Shown here piece after piece: positions 34,238 through 43,432 of a stretch of DNA of 64,000 nt. Numbering within the stretch: the stretch's first letter is position 1; each line of letters opens with the position of its first letter. The notes under the pieces were generated by a model. That model made no database searches. It saw only the letters and a program-made list of their open reading frames with translations, and was not told where the DNA came from. Source of the DNA: Mycobacterium paraseoulense (lineage in GTDB: Bacteria > Actinomycetota > Actinomycetes > Mycobacteriales > Mycobacteriaceae); assembly GCF_010731655.1 (NCBI RefSeq), contig NZ_AP022619.1, forward strand, positions 124,001-188,000, given 5' to 3'. The position numbers and the translations under genes were made by a program.

Positions 34238-35061
34238 CGGGGTTCGGTCTCCGGCTCGCCGAGGCCAAAGCGCAACGCGGCCCGCTGTGCGTGGGCATCG
34301 ACCCGCACCCCGAGCTGCTGCGCGCCTGGGATCTGCCGACCACCCCCGACGGGCTGGCCGCGTTCTGCGACATCTGCGTCGAGGCGTTCGCCGGTTTCGC
34401 CGTCGTCAAGCCGCAGGTGGCGTTCTTCGAGGCCTACGGCGCCGCCGGGTTCGCGGTGCTCGAAGCCACCATCGCGGCGCTGCGTTCGGCCGGCGTGCTG
34501 GTGCTGGCCGACGCCAAGCGCGGAGACATCGGCACGACCATGGCGGCCTACGCCGCCGCCTGGGCGGGTGACTCGCCGCTGGCCGCCGACGCCGTGACGG
34601 CCTCGCCCTACCTGGGGTTCGGCTCGCTGCGGCCGCTGCTCGAGGCCGCGGCGGCCTACGATCGGGGCGTGTTCGTGCTGGCCGCCACCTCCAACCCCGA
34701 GGGCGCGACCGTGCAGCGCGCCGCGTTCGACGGGCGCACGGTGGCCCAGCTGGTCGTCGACCAGGCCGCGGTGGTGAACAAGTCCGCCGCGCCGTCCGGC
34801 GACGGCTACGTCGGCGTGGTGGTGGGTGCGACCGTCCTGCAGGCGCCCGACCTCAGCGCGCTGGGCGGACCGGTGCTCGTGCCGGGCCTGGGTGTGCAGG
34901 GCGGGCGGCCCGAGGCCCTCGCCGGGCTGGGCGGGGCGAATCCCGGGCAGCTGTTGCCCGCGGTGGCCCGCGAGGTGCTGCGCGCGGGACCCGGCGTGAC
35001 CGAACTGCGGGCGGCCGGCGAGCGGATGCTCGACGCCGTCGCCTACCTGGGAGCCCCCTAG
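34234..35061 (+). CDS. pyrF: Orotidine 5'-phosphate decarboxylase (type 2)
   Basis: A 275-aa type 2 OMP decarboxylase giving UMP. The catalytic motif [20 protein letters not shown] carries the Lys/Asp pair near residues 92-97. [12 protein letters not shown] opens the barrel, [16 protein letters not shown] is strand 2, and [11 protein letters not shown] is the phosphate-gripper region. GTG 34234 overlaps the carB stop. It closes the pyr operon; a PE/PPE pair that follows in M. tuberculosis is absent here. Confidence 0.97.
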
Positions 35062-35115
35062 CGCCCTCCTGGGCGCCGAGCGCGCGCCTCAAGCCCCCCC
35101 GGGGGCCCCAGGGCG

Positions 35116-35538
35116 TCAGTCCGACGTGAGCGCCGTCCTGGGCCGGGCGGTCTCCACGATCACGGTGGTGGCCTTGACGACGGCCACGGCGACGCTGCCG
35201 GGCCGCAACTGCAGCTCCTCGGCGGCCTCGGTGCTCATCAGGGACACCACGGTGAACGGGCCGCACTGCATCTCCACCTGGGTCATCACCTTGTCGCTGG
35301 TGACCTTGGTGACCAGCCCGACGAAGCGGTTGCGGGCCGAGCTGCCGATGCTGAGCGGGTCCGGCGGCGGGGCGGGCGCGTTGGTCCGGGAAAACCGGGC
35401 CAGGTCCTCGCTGGCGATGACCTTGCGGCCGGCGGCGTCGTGACCGACCGCCAACGATCCCTGGTTGATCCAACGCCGGACGGTGTCGTCGCTGACTCCG
35501 AGCAGCTCAGCGGCCTGACGGATCCGCAGGTTGGACAC
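35116..35538 (-). CDS. HTH plus TOBE (molbindin) protein
   Basis: A 140-aa protein. An N-terminal MerR/excisionase-type helix-turn-helix (LRIRQAAELLGVSDDTVRRW, residues 3-22) is followed by one TOBE/Mop molybdate-binding domain (SARNRFVGLVTKVTSDKVMT, then SVAVAVVKATTVIVE). This combination is a molybdate-responsive regulator or molbindin type. No molybdate transport gene lies in the window. GTG 35538 is supported by TACCAT (35545-35550, minus) 6 nt upstream. It is convergent with pyrF. Confidence 0.88.
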   Translation of the reverse strand: MSNLRIRQAAELLGVSDDTVRRWINQGSLAVGHDAAGRKVIASEDLARFSRTNAPAPPPDPLSIGSSARNRFVGLVTKVTSDKVMTQVEMQCGPFTVVSLMSTEAAEELQLRPGSVAVAVVKATTVIVETARPRTALTSD

Positions 35539-35540
35539 CG

Positions 35541-35899
35541 TTCGATGGTAACCCGGCGAGTGTTGGCCGGACGTCGTAGCGCAATTCGCGCCCGATCGCG
35601 GCCACGGCCGGGCGGCGCGGCGCGACACGCGCGACACGCGACGGAAAATGCGTGATGCCCGGCACGACGCGTTTCGGCCCGCCGCCGCCGGGCTTCGTCG
35701 TGGTGCCCGCGGCGCCCCGACACCGGCCCGAATCCCCAAAACCGCAGCTCAGGACACTGAAATGCCCACCCGCCGGCGCGGCTGGAACGTCGCCGCGCCG
35801 CCGGACGCGGCCGGCGCCGGCGGCGCCCGGCGACCCCCTTTTTCGGGCCGCACGCCGGGCTCATGCTGGGAGTTTGTCCCCTTAACCAGGGGGTCGGGT
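35541..35899. other. Gene-free interval before mihF
   Basis: No reading frame here has gene-like composition; those present are Arg/Pro/Ala-rich shadows. It holds the promoter of the HTH-TOBE gene at its left edge and leads into the mihF promoter. Otherwise I see nothing definite. Confidence 0.5.
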
Positions 35900-35905
35900 T
35901 AGATT
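35900..35905 (+). promoter_or_regulatory. Candidate -10 (TAGATT) of mihF with a long A-rich leader
   Basis: TAGATT would start transcription near 35912, giving a leader of about 95 nt. The leader contains a run of seven A residues near 35960 and an imperfect inverted repeat (GATCGATTGTCAGTGATTGA then TC), both unusual in this GC-rich genome. It ends in GGAGGAATC before the GTG. Confidence 0.45.
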
Positions 35906-36006
35906 TCGTCAGGAGGCCTGAGTACGGTCGTCTCCGCTGGCTGAAGTACCCGGCAGAGACAAAAAAAGAGATCGATTGTCAGTGATTGATCAGATACGGA
36001 GGAATC

Positions 36007-36321
36007 GTGGCCCTTCCCCAGTTGACCGACGAGCAGCGCGCGGCCGCGTTGGAGAAGGCGGCTGCCGCACGTCGAGCGCGAGCAGAGCTCAAGGACCGGC
36101 TGAAGCGCGGCGGCACCAACCTCACCCAGGTGCTCAAGGACGCCGAGACCGACGAAGTCCTGGGCAAGATGAAGGTTTCCGCGCTGCTTGAGGCGTTGCC
36201 CAAGGTGGGCAAGGTCAAAGCGCAGGAAATCATGACCGAGCTGGAGATCGCCCCCACCCGCCGCCTGCGCGGCCTCGGCGATCGTCAGCGCAAGGCCCTG
36301 CTGGAAAAGTTCGGCTCCTAA
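36007..36321 (+). CDS. mihF: Integration host factor, actinobacterial type (mIHF)
   Basis: A 104-aa nucleoid protein essential in mycobacteria. Its N-terminal helices ([20 protein letters not shown]) precede a helix-two-turn-helix DNA-binding segment ([20 protein letters not shown], then [20 protein letters not shown]). GTG 36007 is chosen because GGAGGAATC is directly upstream and the product then has the 105-residue length of the mature protein; an upstream in-frame ATG lacks such a signal. It is followed by gmk-rpoZ-coaBC-metK, the conserved order. Confidence 0.95.
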   Translation: MALPQLTDEQRAAALEKAAAARRARAELKDRLKRGGTNLTQVLKDAETDEVLGKMKVSALLEALPKVGKVKAQEIMTELEIAPTRRLRGLGDRQRKALLEKFGS

Positions 36322-36370
36322 CCCGGCCTCGGCCAACCCGCCCTGTGGGCGCACCGGCCCAGGAGCGCCT

Positions 36371-37030
36371 GTGAGCGCCGGCGGGGGACCGGACGTCGAG
36401 CACGGGACGCGTCCCGCACCACCAGGTAAGGGGCGCGTGGTCGTGCTGTCCGGTCCCTCCGCGGTCGGCAAGTCGACGGTGGTCCGGTGCCTGCGCGAGC
36501 GGATTCCGGACCTGCATTTTTCCGTCTCGGCCACGACGCGATCGCCGCGGCCGGGCGAGGTCGACGGTGTCGACTACCACTTCGTCAGCCCCGCCCGCTT
36601 CCAAGAGCTCATCGACGACGGCGCGCTGCTGGAATGGGCCGAGATCCACGGTGGACTGCACCGCTCGGGCACGCTGGCCGAGCCGGTCCGGACCGCCGCG
36701 GCGGCCGGCACCCCGGTCCTCATCGAGGTCGACCTCGCCGGCGCCAGGGCGGTCAAGAAGGCGATGCCCGAGGCCATCACGGTGTTCCTGGCGCCGCCCA
36801 GTTGGCAGGACCTGGAGGCCAGACTCGTCGGCCGCGGCACCGAAACACCGGAGGCGATGCGGCGTCGCCTCGAGACCGCCCGCGTCGAGATGGCGGCCCA
36901 GGACGACTTCGACGAGGTCGTGGTCAACAGTCAATTGGAGTCCGCGTGCGCGGAATTGGTATCCTTGCTGGTGAATACTGCGCCGGCTCCGCATGACCCG
37001 CCGGGCCAGACCAGATCCGATCGAGATTGA
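36371..37030 (+). CDS. gmk: Guanylate kinase
   Basis: A 219-aa P-loop kinase converting GMP to GDP. The Walker A is [14 protein letters not shown] at about residues 26-39. [21 protein letters not shown] is the GMP-binding signature, and [18 protein letters not shown] is the lid. GTG 36371 follows CAGGAGCG. The N-terminal 20 residues are extra and poorly conserved, so a slightly later start is possible. Confidence 0.97.
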   Translation: MSAGGGPDVEHGTRPAPPGKGRVVVLSGPSAVGKSTVVRCLRERIPDLHFSVSATTRSPRPGEVDGVDYHFVSPARFQELIDDGALLEWAEIHGGLHRSGTLAEPVRTAAAAGTPVLIEVDLAGARAVKKAMPEAITVFLAPPSWQDLEARLVGRGTETPEAMRRRLETARVEMAAQDDFDEVVVNSQLESACAELVSLLVNTAPAPHDPPGQTRSDRD

Positions 37031-37085
37031 GCTTCGAATCGCCGGCGGTGCCAGCCGCTCTGATCCGCCAAGGAGATTGACCTAA

Positions 37086-37412
<327 letters not shown>

Positions 37413-37425
37413 ACAGGCAGCGCCG

Positions 37426-38664
37426 GTGGACCGTAAACGGATCGTCGTCGGCGTCTCCGGTGGCATCGCCGCCTACAAGGCGTGCACGGTCGTGCGCCAG
37501 CTCTCCGAGGCCGGTCATCTGGTCCGGGTCATTCCCACGGAATCCGCGCTGCGGTTCGTCGGGGCCGCCACCTTCGAGGCGCTGTCCGGCCAGCCGGTGC
37601 ACACCGGGGTCTTCGAGAACGTCCCGGACGTGCCGCACGTCCAGCTCGGCCAGAAGGCCGACCTGGTGCTGGTGGCGCCGGCCACCGCGGACCTGCTGGC
37701 CCGCGCGGTGCACGGCCGCGCCGACGACCTGCTGACCGCGACCCTGCTCACGGCACGGTGTCCCGTGCTGTTCGCGCCGGCGATGCACACCGAGATGTGG
37801 TTGCACCCGGCCACCGTCGACAACGTGGCGACGCTGCGGCGCCGCGGGGCGGTGGTGCTCGAACCGGCGTCCGGCCGGCTCACCGGCAGCGACAGCGGGT
37901 CGGGCCGGCTGCCCGAGGCCGAGGAGATCACCACCCTGGCCGAGCTGCTGCTGGAGCGCCACGACGCCCTTCCCTACGACCTCGCCGGTTGCAAGGTCCT
38001 GGTGACCGCCGGCGGCACCCGCGAACCGATCGACCCGGTGCGCTTCATCGGCAACCGCAGCTCGGGCAAGCAGGGCTACGCGGTGGCCCGCGTCGCCGCC
38101 CAGCGCGGTGCCGAGGTCACGCTGATCGCCGGGCACACCGCCGGACTGATCGACCCCGCCGGCGTCGAGGTGGTCCACGTCAGCTCCGCCGAGCAGCTTG
38201 GCGACGCGGTGGCCAAGCACGCCCCCGCGGTCGACGTGCTGGTGATGGCGGCGGCCGTCGCCGACTTCCGGCCCGCGCAGGTTTCCGCCGCCAAGATCAA
38301 AAAGGGCGACGCAGGCCCGCCGACGATCGAGCTGGTGCGCAACGACGACGTGCTGGCCGGCGCGGTGCGGGCGCGCGCCCACGGCGAGCTGCCCAACATG
38401 CGGGCCATCGTCGGGTTCGCCGCGGAAACCGGTGACGCCAACGGCGATGTGCTCTTTCACGCGCGAGCCAAGCTGCGCCGCAAGGGCTGTGACCTGTTGG
38501 TGGTCAACGCGGTCGGTGACGGCAGGGCGTTCGAGGTGGACAGCAACGACGGGTGGCTGCTTGCGTCCGACGGCACCGAGTCCGCGCTGCAGCACGGTTC
38601 CAAGACGCTGATGGCCAGTCGTATCGTGGATGCGATCGCCGCATTCCTGCACGGCGGCGGGTAG
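37426..38664 (+). CDS. coaBC: Bifunctional phosphopantothenoylcysteine decarboxylase/synthetase
   Basis: A 412-aa Dfp protein making 4'-phosphopantetheine for CoA. The N-terminal CoaC flavoprotein half shows GVSGGIAAYKACTVVRQL, with the active-site His in DVPHVQLG, and PAMHTEMWLHP. The C-terminal CoaB half shows VTAGGTREPIDPVRFIGNRS, SGKQGYAVA, the KIKKG loop, and NDGWLLASDGTE. GTG 37426 is used. It is the last gene before the metK promoter. Confidence 0.97.
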   Translation: MDRKRIVVGVSGGIAAYKACTVVRQLSEAGHLVRVIPTESALRFVGAATFEALSGQPVHTGVFENVPDVPHVQLGQKADLVLVAPATADLLARAVHGRADDLLTATLLTARCPVLFAPAMHTEMWLHPATVDNVATLRRRGAVVLEPASGRLTGSDSGSGRLPEAEEITTLAELLLERHDALPYDLAGCKVLVTAGGTREPIDPVRFIGNRSSGKQGYAVARVAAQRGAEVTLIAGHTAGLIDPAGVEVVHVSSAEQLGDAVAKHAPAVDVLVMAAAVADFRPAQVSAAKIKKGDAGPPTIELVRNDDVLAGAVRARAHGELPNMRAIVGFAAETGDANGDVLFHARAKLRRKGCDLLVVNAVGDGRAFEVDSNDGWLLASDGTESALQHGSKTLMASRIVDAIAAFLHGGG

Positions 38665-38723
38665 TACGGTTTCGGTTTTCCTGCGGCGCCAGGCCGGGTG
38701 CTGGCCGGCCCGCCGCCTGCCGA

Positions 38724-38729
38724 TATAAT
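38724..38729 (+). promoter_or_regulatory. Perfect TATAAT -10 of metK
   Basis: A consensus TATAAT in a GC-rich genome, 34 nt before the metK start. No recognisable -35. Transcription would start near 38736, at the left edge of a 12-bp perfect palindrome. Confidence 0.75.
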
Positions 38730-38735
38730 TCGGTT

Positions 38736-38747
38736 AACTAATTAGTT
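38736..38747. promoter_or_regulatory. 12-bp perfect palindrome AACTAATTAGTT at the metK transcription start
   Basis: AACTAATTAGTT equals its own reverse complement and lies between the TATAAT box and the GGAAGG Shine-Dalgarno, exactly over the predicted start point. It may be a repressor operator or a 5'-end hairpin. No SAM riboswitch fold was recognised. Confidence 0.5.
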
Positions 38748-38762
38748 GGAAGGGTTGAGATT

Positions 38763-39974
38763 GTGAGCGAAAATGGTCGCCTGTTTACCAGTGAGTCGGT
38801 GACTGAGGGACATCCCGACAAGATCTGTGACGCGATCAGCGACTCGGTCCTCGACGCCCTGCTGGCGCAGGATCCCCGCTCACGTGTCGCGGTCGAGACG
38901 CTGGTCACGACCGGCCAGGTGCACGTCGTCGGCGAGGTGACGACGACGGCCAAGGAGGCGTTCGCCGACATCACCAACACCGTCCGCGCGCGCATCCTCG
39001 ACATCGGCTACGACTCGTCGGACAAGGGCTTCGACGGCGCGTCGTGCGGGGTGAACATCGGCATCGGCGCCCAGTCGCCCGACATCGCCCAGGGTGTCGA
39101 CACCGCCCACGAGACCCGGGTCGAGGGCGCGGCCGACCCGCTGGACTCCCAGGGCGCCGGCGACCAGGGCCTGATGTTCGGCTACGCGATCAGCGACACC
39201 CCCGAGCTGATGCCGCTGCCCATCGCGCTGGCCCACCGGCTGTCGCGGCGGCTGACCGAGGTGCGCAAGAACGGCGTGCTGCCGTATCTGCGTCCCGACG
39301 GCAAGACGCAGGTCACCATCGAATACGAAGACAACGTGCCGGTCCGGCTGGACACCGTGGTGATCTCGACCCAGCACGCGGCCCACATCGACCTGGAGAA
39401 CACCCTGACCCCCGACATCCGGGAAAAGGTGCTCAACACCGTGCTCGACGACCTGGCGCACAACACGCTGGACACCTCCTCGACGCGACTGCTGATCAAC
39501 CCGACCGGCAAGTTCGTCGTCGGCGGCCCGATGGGCGACGCGGGCCTGACCGGCCGCAAGATCATCGTCGACACCTACGGCGGCTGGGCCCGCCACGGCG
39601 GCGGCGCCTTCTCCGGCAAGGATCCGTCCAAGGTCGACCGGTCGGCCGCGTACGCGATGCGCTGGGTGGCCAAGAACATCGTCGCCGCCGGGCTGGCGGA
39701 GCGGGTCGAGGTGCAGGTGGCCTACGCGATCGGCAAGGCCGCCCCCGTCGGCCTGTTCGTGGAGACGTTCGGCACCGCCACGGTCGACCCGGTCAAGATC
39801 GAGAAGATCGTCCCCGAGGTGTTCGACCTGCGGCCCGGCGCGATCATCCGCGACCTGGACCTGCTGCGTCCGATCTACGCGCAGACCGCCGCGTACGGCC
39901 ATTTCGGCCGCACCGACATCGAGCTGCCCTGGGAGCAGCTCAACAAGGTCGACGAGCTCAAGCGCGCCGTCTAG
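38763..39974 (+). CDS. metK: S-adenosylmethionine synthetase
   Basis: A 403-aa enzyme forming SAM from methionine and ATP. The motifs are [20 protein letters not shown] at the N-terminus, [12 protein letters not shown] near residue 120, [20 protein letters not shown], and the Lys-rich loop [21 protein letters not shown] 38763 lies 8-10 nt after GGAAGGG. It is convergent with the monooxygenase gene, separated by a hairpin. Confidence 0.99.
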   Translation: MSENGRLFTSESVTEGHPDKICDAISDSVLDALLAQDPRSRVAVETLVTTGQVHVVGEVTTTAKEAFADITNTVRARILDIGYDSSDKGFDGASCGVNIGIGAQSPDIAQGVDTAHETRVEGAADPLDSQGAGDQGLMFGYAISDTPELMPLPIALAHRLSRRLTEVRKNGVLPYLRPDGKTQVTIEYEDNVPVRLDTVVISTQHAAHIDLENTLTPDIREKVLNTVLDDLAHNTLDTSSTRLLINPTGKFVVGGPMGDAGLTGRKIIVDTYGGWARHGGGAFSGKDPSKVDRSAAYAMRWVAKNIVAAGLAERVEVQVAYAIGKAAPVGLFVETFGTATVDPVKIEKIVPEVFDLRPGAIIRDLDLLRPIYAQTAAYGHFGRTDIELPWEQLNKVDELKRAV

Positions 39975-39978
39975 CGCG

Positions 39979-39996
39979 CACCGGCGTCAGCCGGTG
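39979..39996. terminator. Hairpin between metK and the convergent monooxygenase gene
   Basis: CACCGGC (39979-39985) and GCCGGTG (39990-39996) form a perfect 7-bp stem with loop GTCA; the stop codon of the minus gene is in the loop. No U-tract. A bidirectional terminator is likely. Confidence 0.55.
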
Positions 39997-41471
39997 AATC
40001 GGTAGTCGTCGAGGTCGAACCGCCGGCTGCGCCAGTAGGCCTCCACCGTGGTAGTGGGGCGCAGGGGCACGTCGCCGTTCTTGTCGAAGTAGTAGCTATT
40101 GGCGAGCCGGCAACTGTCCTGCCAGAAGATCTGCCGGTGCCGCCGGCGCATCATCTCGGCGAAGTAGCGGTCGTTGGCCTCCTCGGTGACCTCCACGCGC
40201 GTCGCCCCGTCGCGCTGGGCGCGTTTCAGGCACCGCACGATGTGGTGGGTCTGCGTCTCGATGAGCGCGAAATACGACGAGCCGACGTAGCCGTACGGGC
40301 CGAATACGTTGAACAGGTTGGGAAAACCGGGAACGCTGACGCCCTCGTAGGCCTGCAGCCGGTGCTCGTCCCAGAACCGGCTCAAGGATTTGCCGCCGCT
40401 TCCGGCGACCGCGAACGTCGGGACGTCGTCGGGGTCCATCACCTTGAAGCCGGTTGCCAGAATCAGCACGTCTATCTCATGGCTTTCGCCGTCGGTGGTG
40501 GCCACCGAAGTGGGCGTGATCTTGTCGATCGGCTCGGTGACCAGCCGCACGTTGTCGCGGTTGAACGTGGCCAGGTACTCGTTGTGAAAACCGGGCCGTT
40601 TGCAGCCGACCGCGTAGCGCGGGGTGAGCTGGTCGCGCACCGCCGGGTCGTGCACCTGCTTGCGCAGATAGGCCAGCCCGGCCGACTCCATCCGTTTGGC
40701 CAGCGGCACGACCGTGAAGTAGTGCGCGGAGATCGGGAAGGTGACTTCGACGAAGGCCTGGCTGAGTAGCCGCTGCACGACCTTGCCGCCGGGAACCCGC
40801 ATGGCCCACCGGGCCGGCGCGGGCAACGCGACGTCGAGCTTGGGGAAGCACCAGATCGGCGTCCGCTGAAAGACGGTGAGTTGCTTGACGATCGGGGCGA
40901 TTTCGGGGATGACTTGGACGGCCGAGGCGCCGGTGCCGATGATCGCGACGCGCTTGCCGGTCAGGTCCTGGTCGTGGTCCCAGCGCGCGGTGTGCATCGT
41001 GACGCCGCCGAAGGTGTCCACGCCGTCGATGTCGGGCAGGTTCGGGACGGTGAGGACACCGCAGGCGCTGATCAGAAACCGGGCGGTGACCGTGCCCCCG
41101 GGATCGGTCTGCACCCGCCACATGCCATGCTCGTCGTCGAACTCGGCCGACTGCACCTTGGTGTTCAACCGGATCCGCGATCGCAGGCCGTACTTGTCGA
41201 CGCAGTGTTCGGCGTACGCCTTGAGCTCGCGCCCCCGCGCGTACGTCCGCGACCAGTCCGGGCTCTGCTCGAAGGAGAACTGGTAGGAGAACGACGGGAT
41301 GTCCACGGCGATACCGGGATAGGTGTTCCAGTGCCATGTCCCGCCCACCCCGTCGCCCGCCTCGACGACGAGATAGTCGGGCAGTCCGGCGTCGTCGAGC
41401 TTGATGGCGGCGCCGATCCCGGAGAAGCCGGCGCCCACGATCAGCGTCTGATAGTCGGGAGTGCTGCTCAT
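39987..41471 (-). CDS. Flavin-containing Baeyer-Villiger-type monooxygenase (Rv1393c-like)
   Basis: A 494-aa FAD/NADPH monooxygenase. The first Rossmann loop GAGFSGIG is at residues 13-20. The Baeyer-Villiger fingerprint F-x-G-x3-H-x3-W-D is complete at F154, G156, H160, W164 and D165. The NADPH loop GTGASAVQ is near 179-186, and the ATGF motif (LILATGFKVMDP) follows. It inserts oxygen into a ketone, or oxygenates a soft heteroatom such as sulfur. It is the last gene of lipI-lipH-monooxygenase, 10 nt downstream of lipH, so ester products could be hydrolysed by the neighbouring esterases. Confidence 0.92.
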   Translation of the reverse strand: MSSTPDYQTLIVGAGFSGIGAAIKLDDAGLPDYLVVEAGDGVGGTWHWNTYPGIAVDIPSFSYQFSFEQSPDWSRTYARGRELKAYAEHCVDKYGLRSRIRLNTKVQSAEFDDEHGMWRVQTDPGGTVTARFLISACGVLTVPNLPDIDGVDTFGGVTMHTARWDHDQDLTGKRVAIIGTGASAVQVIPEIAPIVKQLTVFQRTPIWCFPKLDVALPAPARWAMRVPGGKVVQRLLSQAFVEVTFPISAHYFTVVPLAKRMESAGLAYLRKQVHDPAVRDQLTPRYAVGCKRPGFHNEYLATFNRDNVRLVTEPIDKITPTSVATTDGESHEIDVLILATGFKVMDPDDVPTFAVAGSGGKSLSRFWDEHRLQAYEGVSVPGFPNLFNVFGPYGYVGSSYFALIETQTHHIVRCLKRAQRDGATRVEVTEEANDRYFAEMMRRRHRQIFWQDSCRLANSYYFDKNGDVPLRPTTTVEAYWRSRRFDLDDYRFTG

Positions 41472-41481
41472 CGGTGCCCGC

Positions 41482-42447
41482 CTACGGGTGCAGCGCCTTC
41501 TTCAGCGCGGCCAGCCCGCGGTCGGTGGCATCGCCGGCCGCGGGGATGACCAACGCGAAGCTGGCGTAGCCGTGCACCAGGTTGGGCTCGTTGCTCAGCT
41601 CCGTGGGCACGCCGGCGGCATCCAGCAGTTCGGCGTAGCGGGCCCCGTCGTCGCGCAGCGGGTCGTGCTCGGCGGTCGCGATGTAGGCGGGCGGCAACCC
41701 GGCCAGGTCCGCCGCGTTCGCCGGGGCCAGCGTGACGGGCAGCGCCGCGGGGTCGCTAATGTCGATGTCGGGCAGGTACCAGGACAGGAAGGCGTCGATC
41801 ACCTCGCGGTCCAGGATGGGCGCGTTGGCGTTCTCGGTGTGAGACGGCAGCGACAGATCGGCGGTGACAACCGGGTACCACAACAGCTGGAAGCTGAGGG
41901 CCGGCCCGTCGTTCTCGGTGGCCAGGTGCGCCATCACGGCGGCCAGGTTGCCGCCGGCCGAGTCGCCCGCGACGGCGATGCGGCCGGGGTCGCCGCCAAG
42001 CTCGTCGGCGTGCGCGGCGACCCACTGCAACGCCGCCCAGGCGTCCTCGACCGCGGCCGGGAACGGATGCTCGGGGGCCAGTCGGTAGTCGACGGACACC
42101 ACGATGGCCTCGGCGCCGACGGCGTGGGCGCGGGCGAGGGGGTCGTGGGTGTCCACACCGCCGAGGCAGAATCCGCCGCCGTGGTAGAAGACGACGACGG
42201 GCAGCGCCTCCTCAGGCTCCAGGGGCGGCCAGTAGATGCGCACCGGAACGTCGGCAATCTCCCCGTGACCGATCGTGCGGTCCTCGAGCCGCAGGTCCGG
42301 CAGCATTTCGGGCGGCACCTGGAGCAGCCGTAGCCGCTTGCGTGCGACCTCCACGCCGTCGGCCGCGCTGAAGGTCATCGGAAAGGCGTCGAGCAGCGCC
42401 TTGAACGTCGGATCGATGCCCGGTCGGGCGAATGAGGGCTCCGTCAT
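41482..42447 (-). CDS. lipH: HSL-family alpha/beta-hydrolase esterase (LipH-like)
   Basis: A 321-aa hormone-sensitive-lipase-type esterase. The oxyanion motif HGGG is at residues 89-92, and the nucleophile is Ser163 in GDSAGG. The acid lies in TAEHDPLRDDG and the catalytic His in NLVHGYASFAL. There is no signal peptide. It prefers short acyl esters by family. It lies 22 nt after lipI and 10 nt before the monooxygenase. Assignment to lipH rather than lipI follows M. tuberculosis gene order, Rv1399c/Rv1400c. Confidence 0.9.
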   Translation of the reverse strand: MTEPSFARPGIDPTFKALLDAFPMTFSAADGVEVARKRLRLLQVPPEMLPDLRLEDRTIGHGEIADVPVRIYWPPLEPEEALPVVVFYHGGGFCLGGVDTHDPLARAHAVGAEAIVVSVDYRLAPEHPFPAAVEDAWAALQWVAAHADELGGDPGRIAVAGDSAGGNLAAVMAHLATENDGPALSFQLLWYPVVTADLSLPSHTENANAPILDREVIDAFLSWYLPDIDISDPAALPVTLAPANAADLAGLPPAYIATAEHDPLRDDGARYAELLDAAGVPTELSNEPNLVHGYASFALVIPAAGDATDRGLAALKKALHP

Positions 42448-42469
42448 GAATTCACCGTACGCCCCGGAT

Positions 42470-43432
42470 TCACCCGCGCAGACCGCTTCTCAGGGCCGCC
42501 AGGCCGCGTTCCATCGCGGCCGTGGCCGCGGGCACCACGCCGCCGTAACCGAGGTAGCCGTGCACCAGCGTCTCGGCGTTGTGCACCTCGACGGCCACGC
42601 CGGCGGCGGCCAGCCGCTCGCCGTAGCGGATGCCGTCGTCGCGCAGGGGGTCATAGCCCGCGACGGCGATGTAGGCGGGCGGCAGGTTGGACACGTCCGG
42701 GGCCCGCCCCGGCGCCATGCCCGGGGGCGGGGCGGACAAGTCGACTTCGCCCGCGTACCAACGGGAGAACTCGGCGACGGCCTTGACATCGAGGATCGGC
42801 GCCCCGGCGTTTTCGGTGAAGGACGGCAGCGAGGCGTCCCACATCGTCGAGGGATACCACAGCAGCTGGAACGCGATGGGCGGTGTGCCGCCGTCCCGGG
42901 CCCGCTGTGCCGTCACGGCGCTGATGGTTCCACCCGCCGAATCCCCGGCCACCGCCAGCCGATTCGGATCACCGCCCAGCTCGGGAGCATGCTCCGCGGC
43001 CCAAAGCGTTGCGGCCCAAGCGTCTTCGACGGCGGCGGGGTAGGGGTGCTCGGGCGCGAGCCGATAGTCGACGGACACCACGATCGCGTCGGCGCCGACC
43101 GCGTGCTGGCGAGCCGTGCCGTCGTAGCTGTCGAGGTCGCCCACGACGAACCCGCCGCCGTGAAAATACAGCACGACGGGCGAGGTGGTCTGCTCGGAAT
43201 AGCTTGGCGGCCAATAGATCCGGACGCCGATCGAGCCCGCCGGGCCGGGGATGGCCCGCTCCTCGACCCGCAGCTCGGGATGCAGTGGCCGGCGGGGCAG
43301 CTCACGGAATCGCTGCCGCGCCGCGTCAACACCGTCGTCGGTGGATAGCCGGAAGGGAACCGCATCCAGTACCTTCTGCAGGATGGGGTCGATCGCGGGT
43401 TTTTCGTCGGCTGTGTTATCCAAGCTTGGCAT
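42470..43432 (-). CDS. lipI: HSL-family alpha/beta-hydrolase esterase (LipI-like)
   Basis: A 320-aa paralogue of the downstream esterase. HGGG is at 91-94, the nucleophile Ser165 in GDSAGG, the acid in [11 protein letters not shown] and the His in [11 protein letters not shown]. The N-terminus [18 protein letters not shown] agrees with M. tuberculosis LipI. ATG 43432 shares two bases with the start codon of the divergent lysoplasmalogenase gene. TACGGT (43439-43444, minus) is a leaderless-type -10 inside that neighbour's coding region. Confidence 0.92.
   Translation of the reverse strand: MPSLDNTADEKPAIDPILQKVLDAVPFRLSTDDGVDAARQRFRELPRRPLHPELRVEERAIPGPAGSIGVRIYWPPSYSEQTTSPVVLYFHGGGFVVGDLDSYDGTARQHAVGADAIVVSVDYRLAPEHPYPAAVEDAWAATLWAAEHAPELGGDPNRLAVAGDSAGGTISAVTAQRARDGGTPPIAFQLLWYPSTMWDASLPSFTENAGAPILDVKAVAEFSRWYAGEVDLSAPPPGMAPGRAPDVSNLPPAYIAVAGYDPLRDDGIRYGERLAAAGVAVEVHNAETLVHGYLGYGGVVPAATAAMERGLAALRSGLRG

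Noticed and set aside
35648..35902. ORFs of 77-84 aa between the HTH-TOBE gene and mihF
   Set aside because: Pro/Arg/Ala-rich low-complexity products with no start signal; the typical output of random GC-rich frames.
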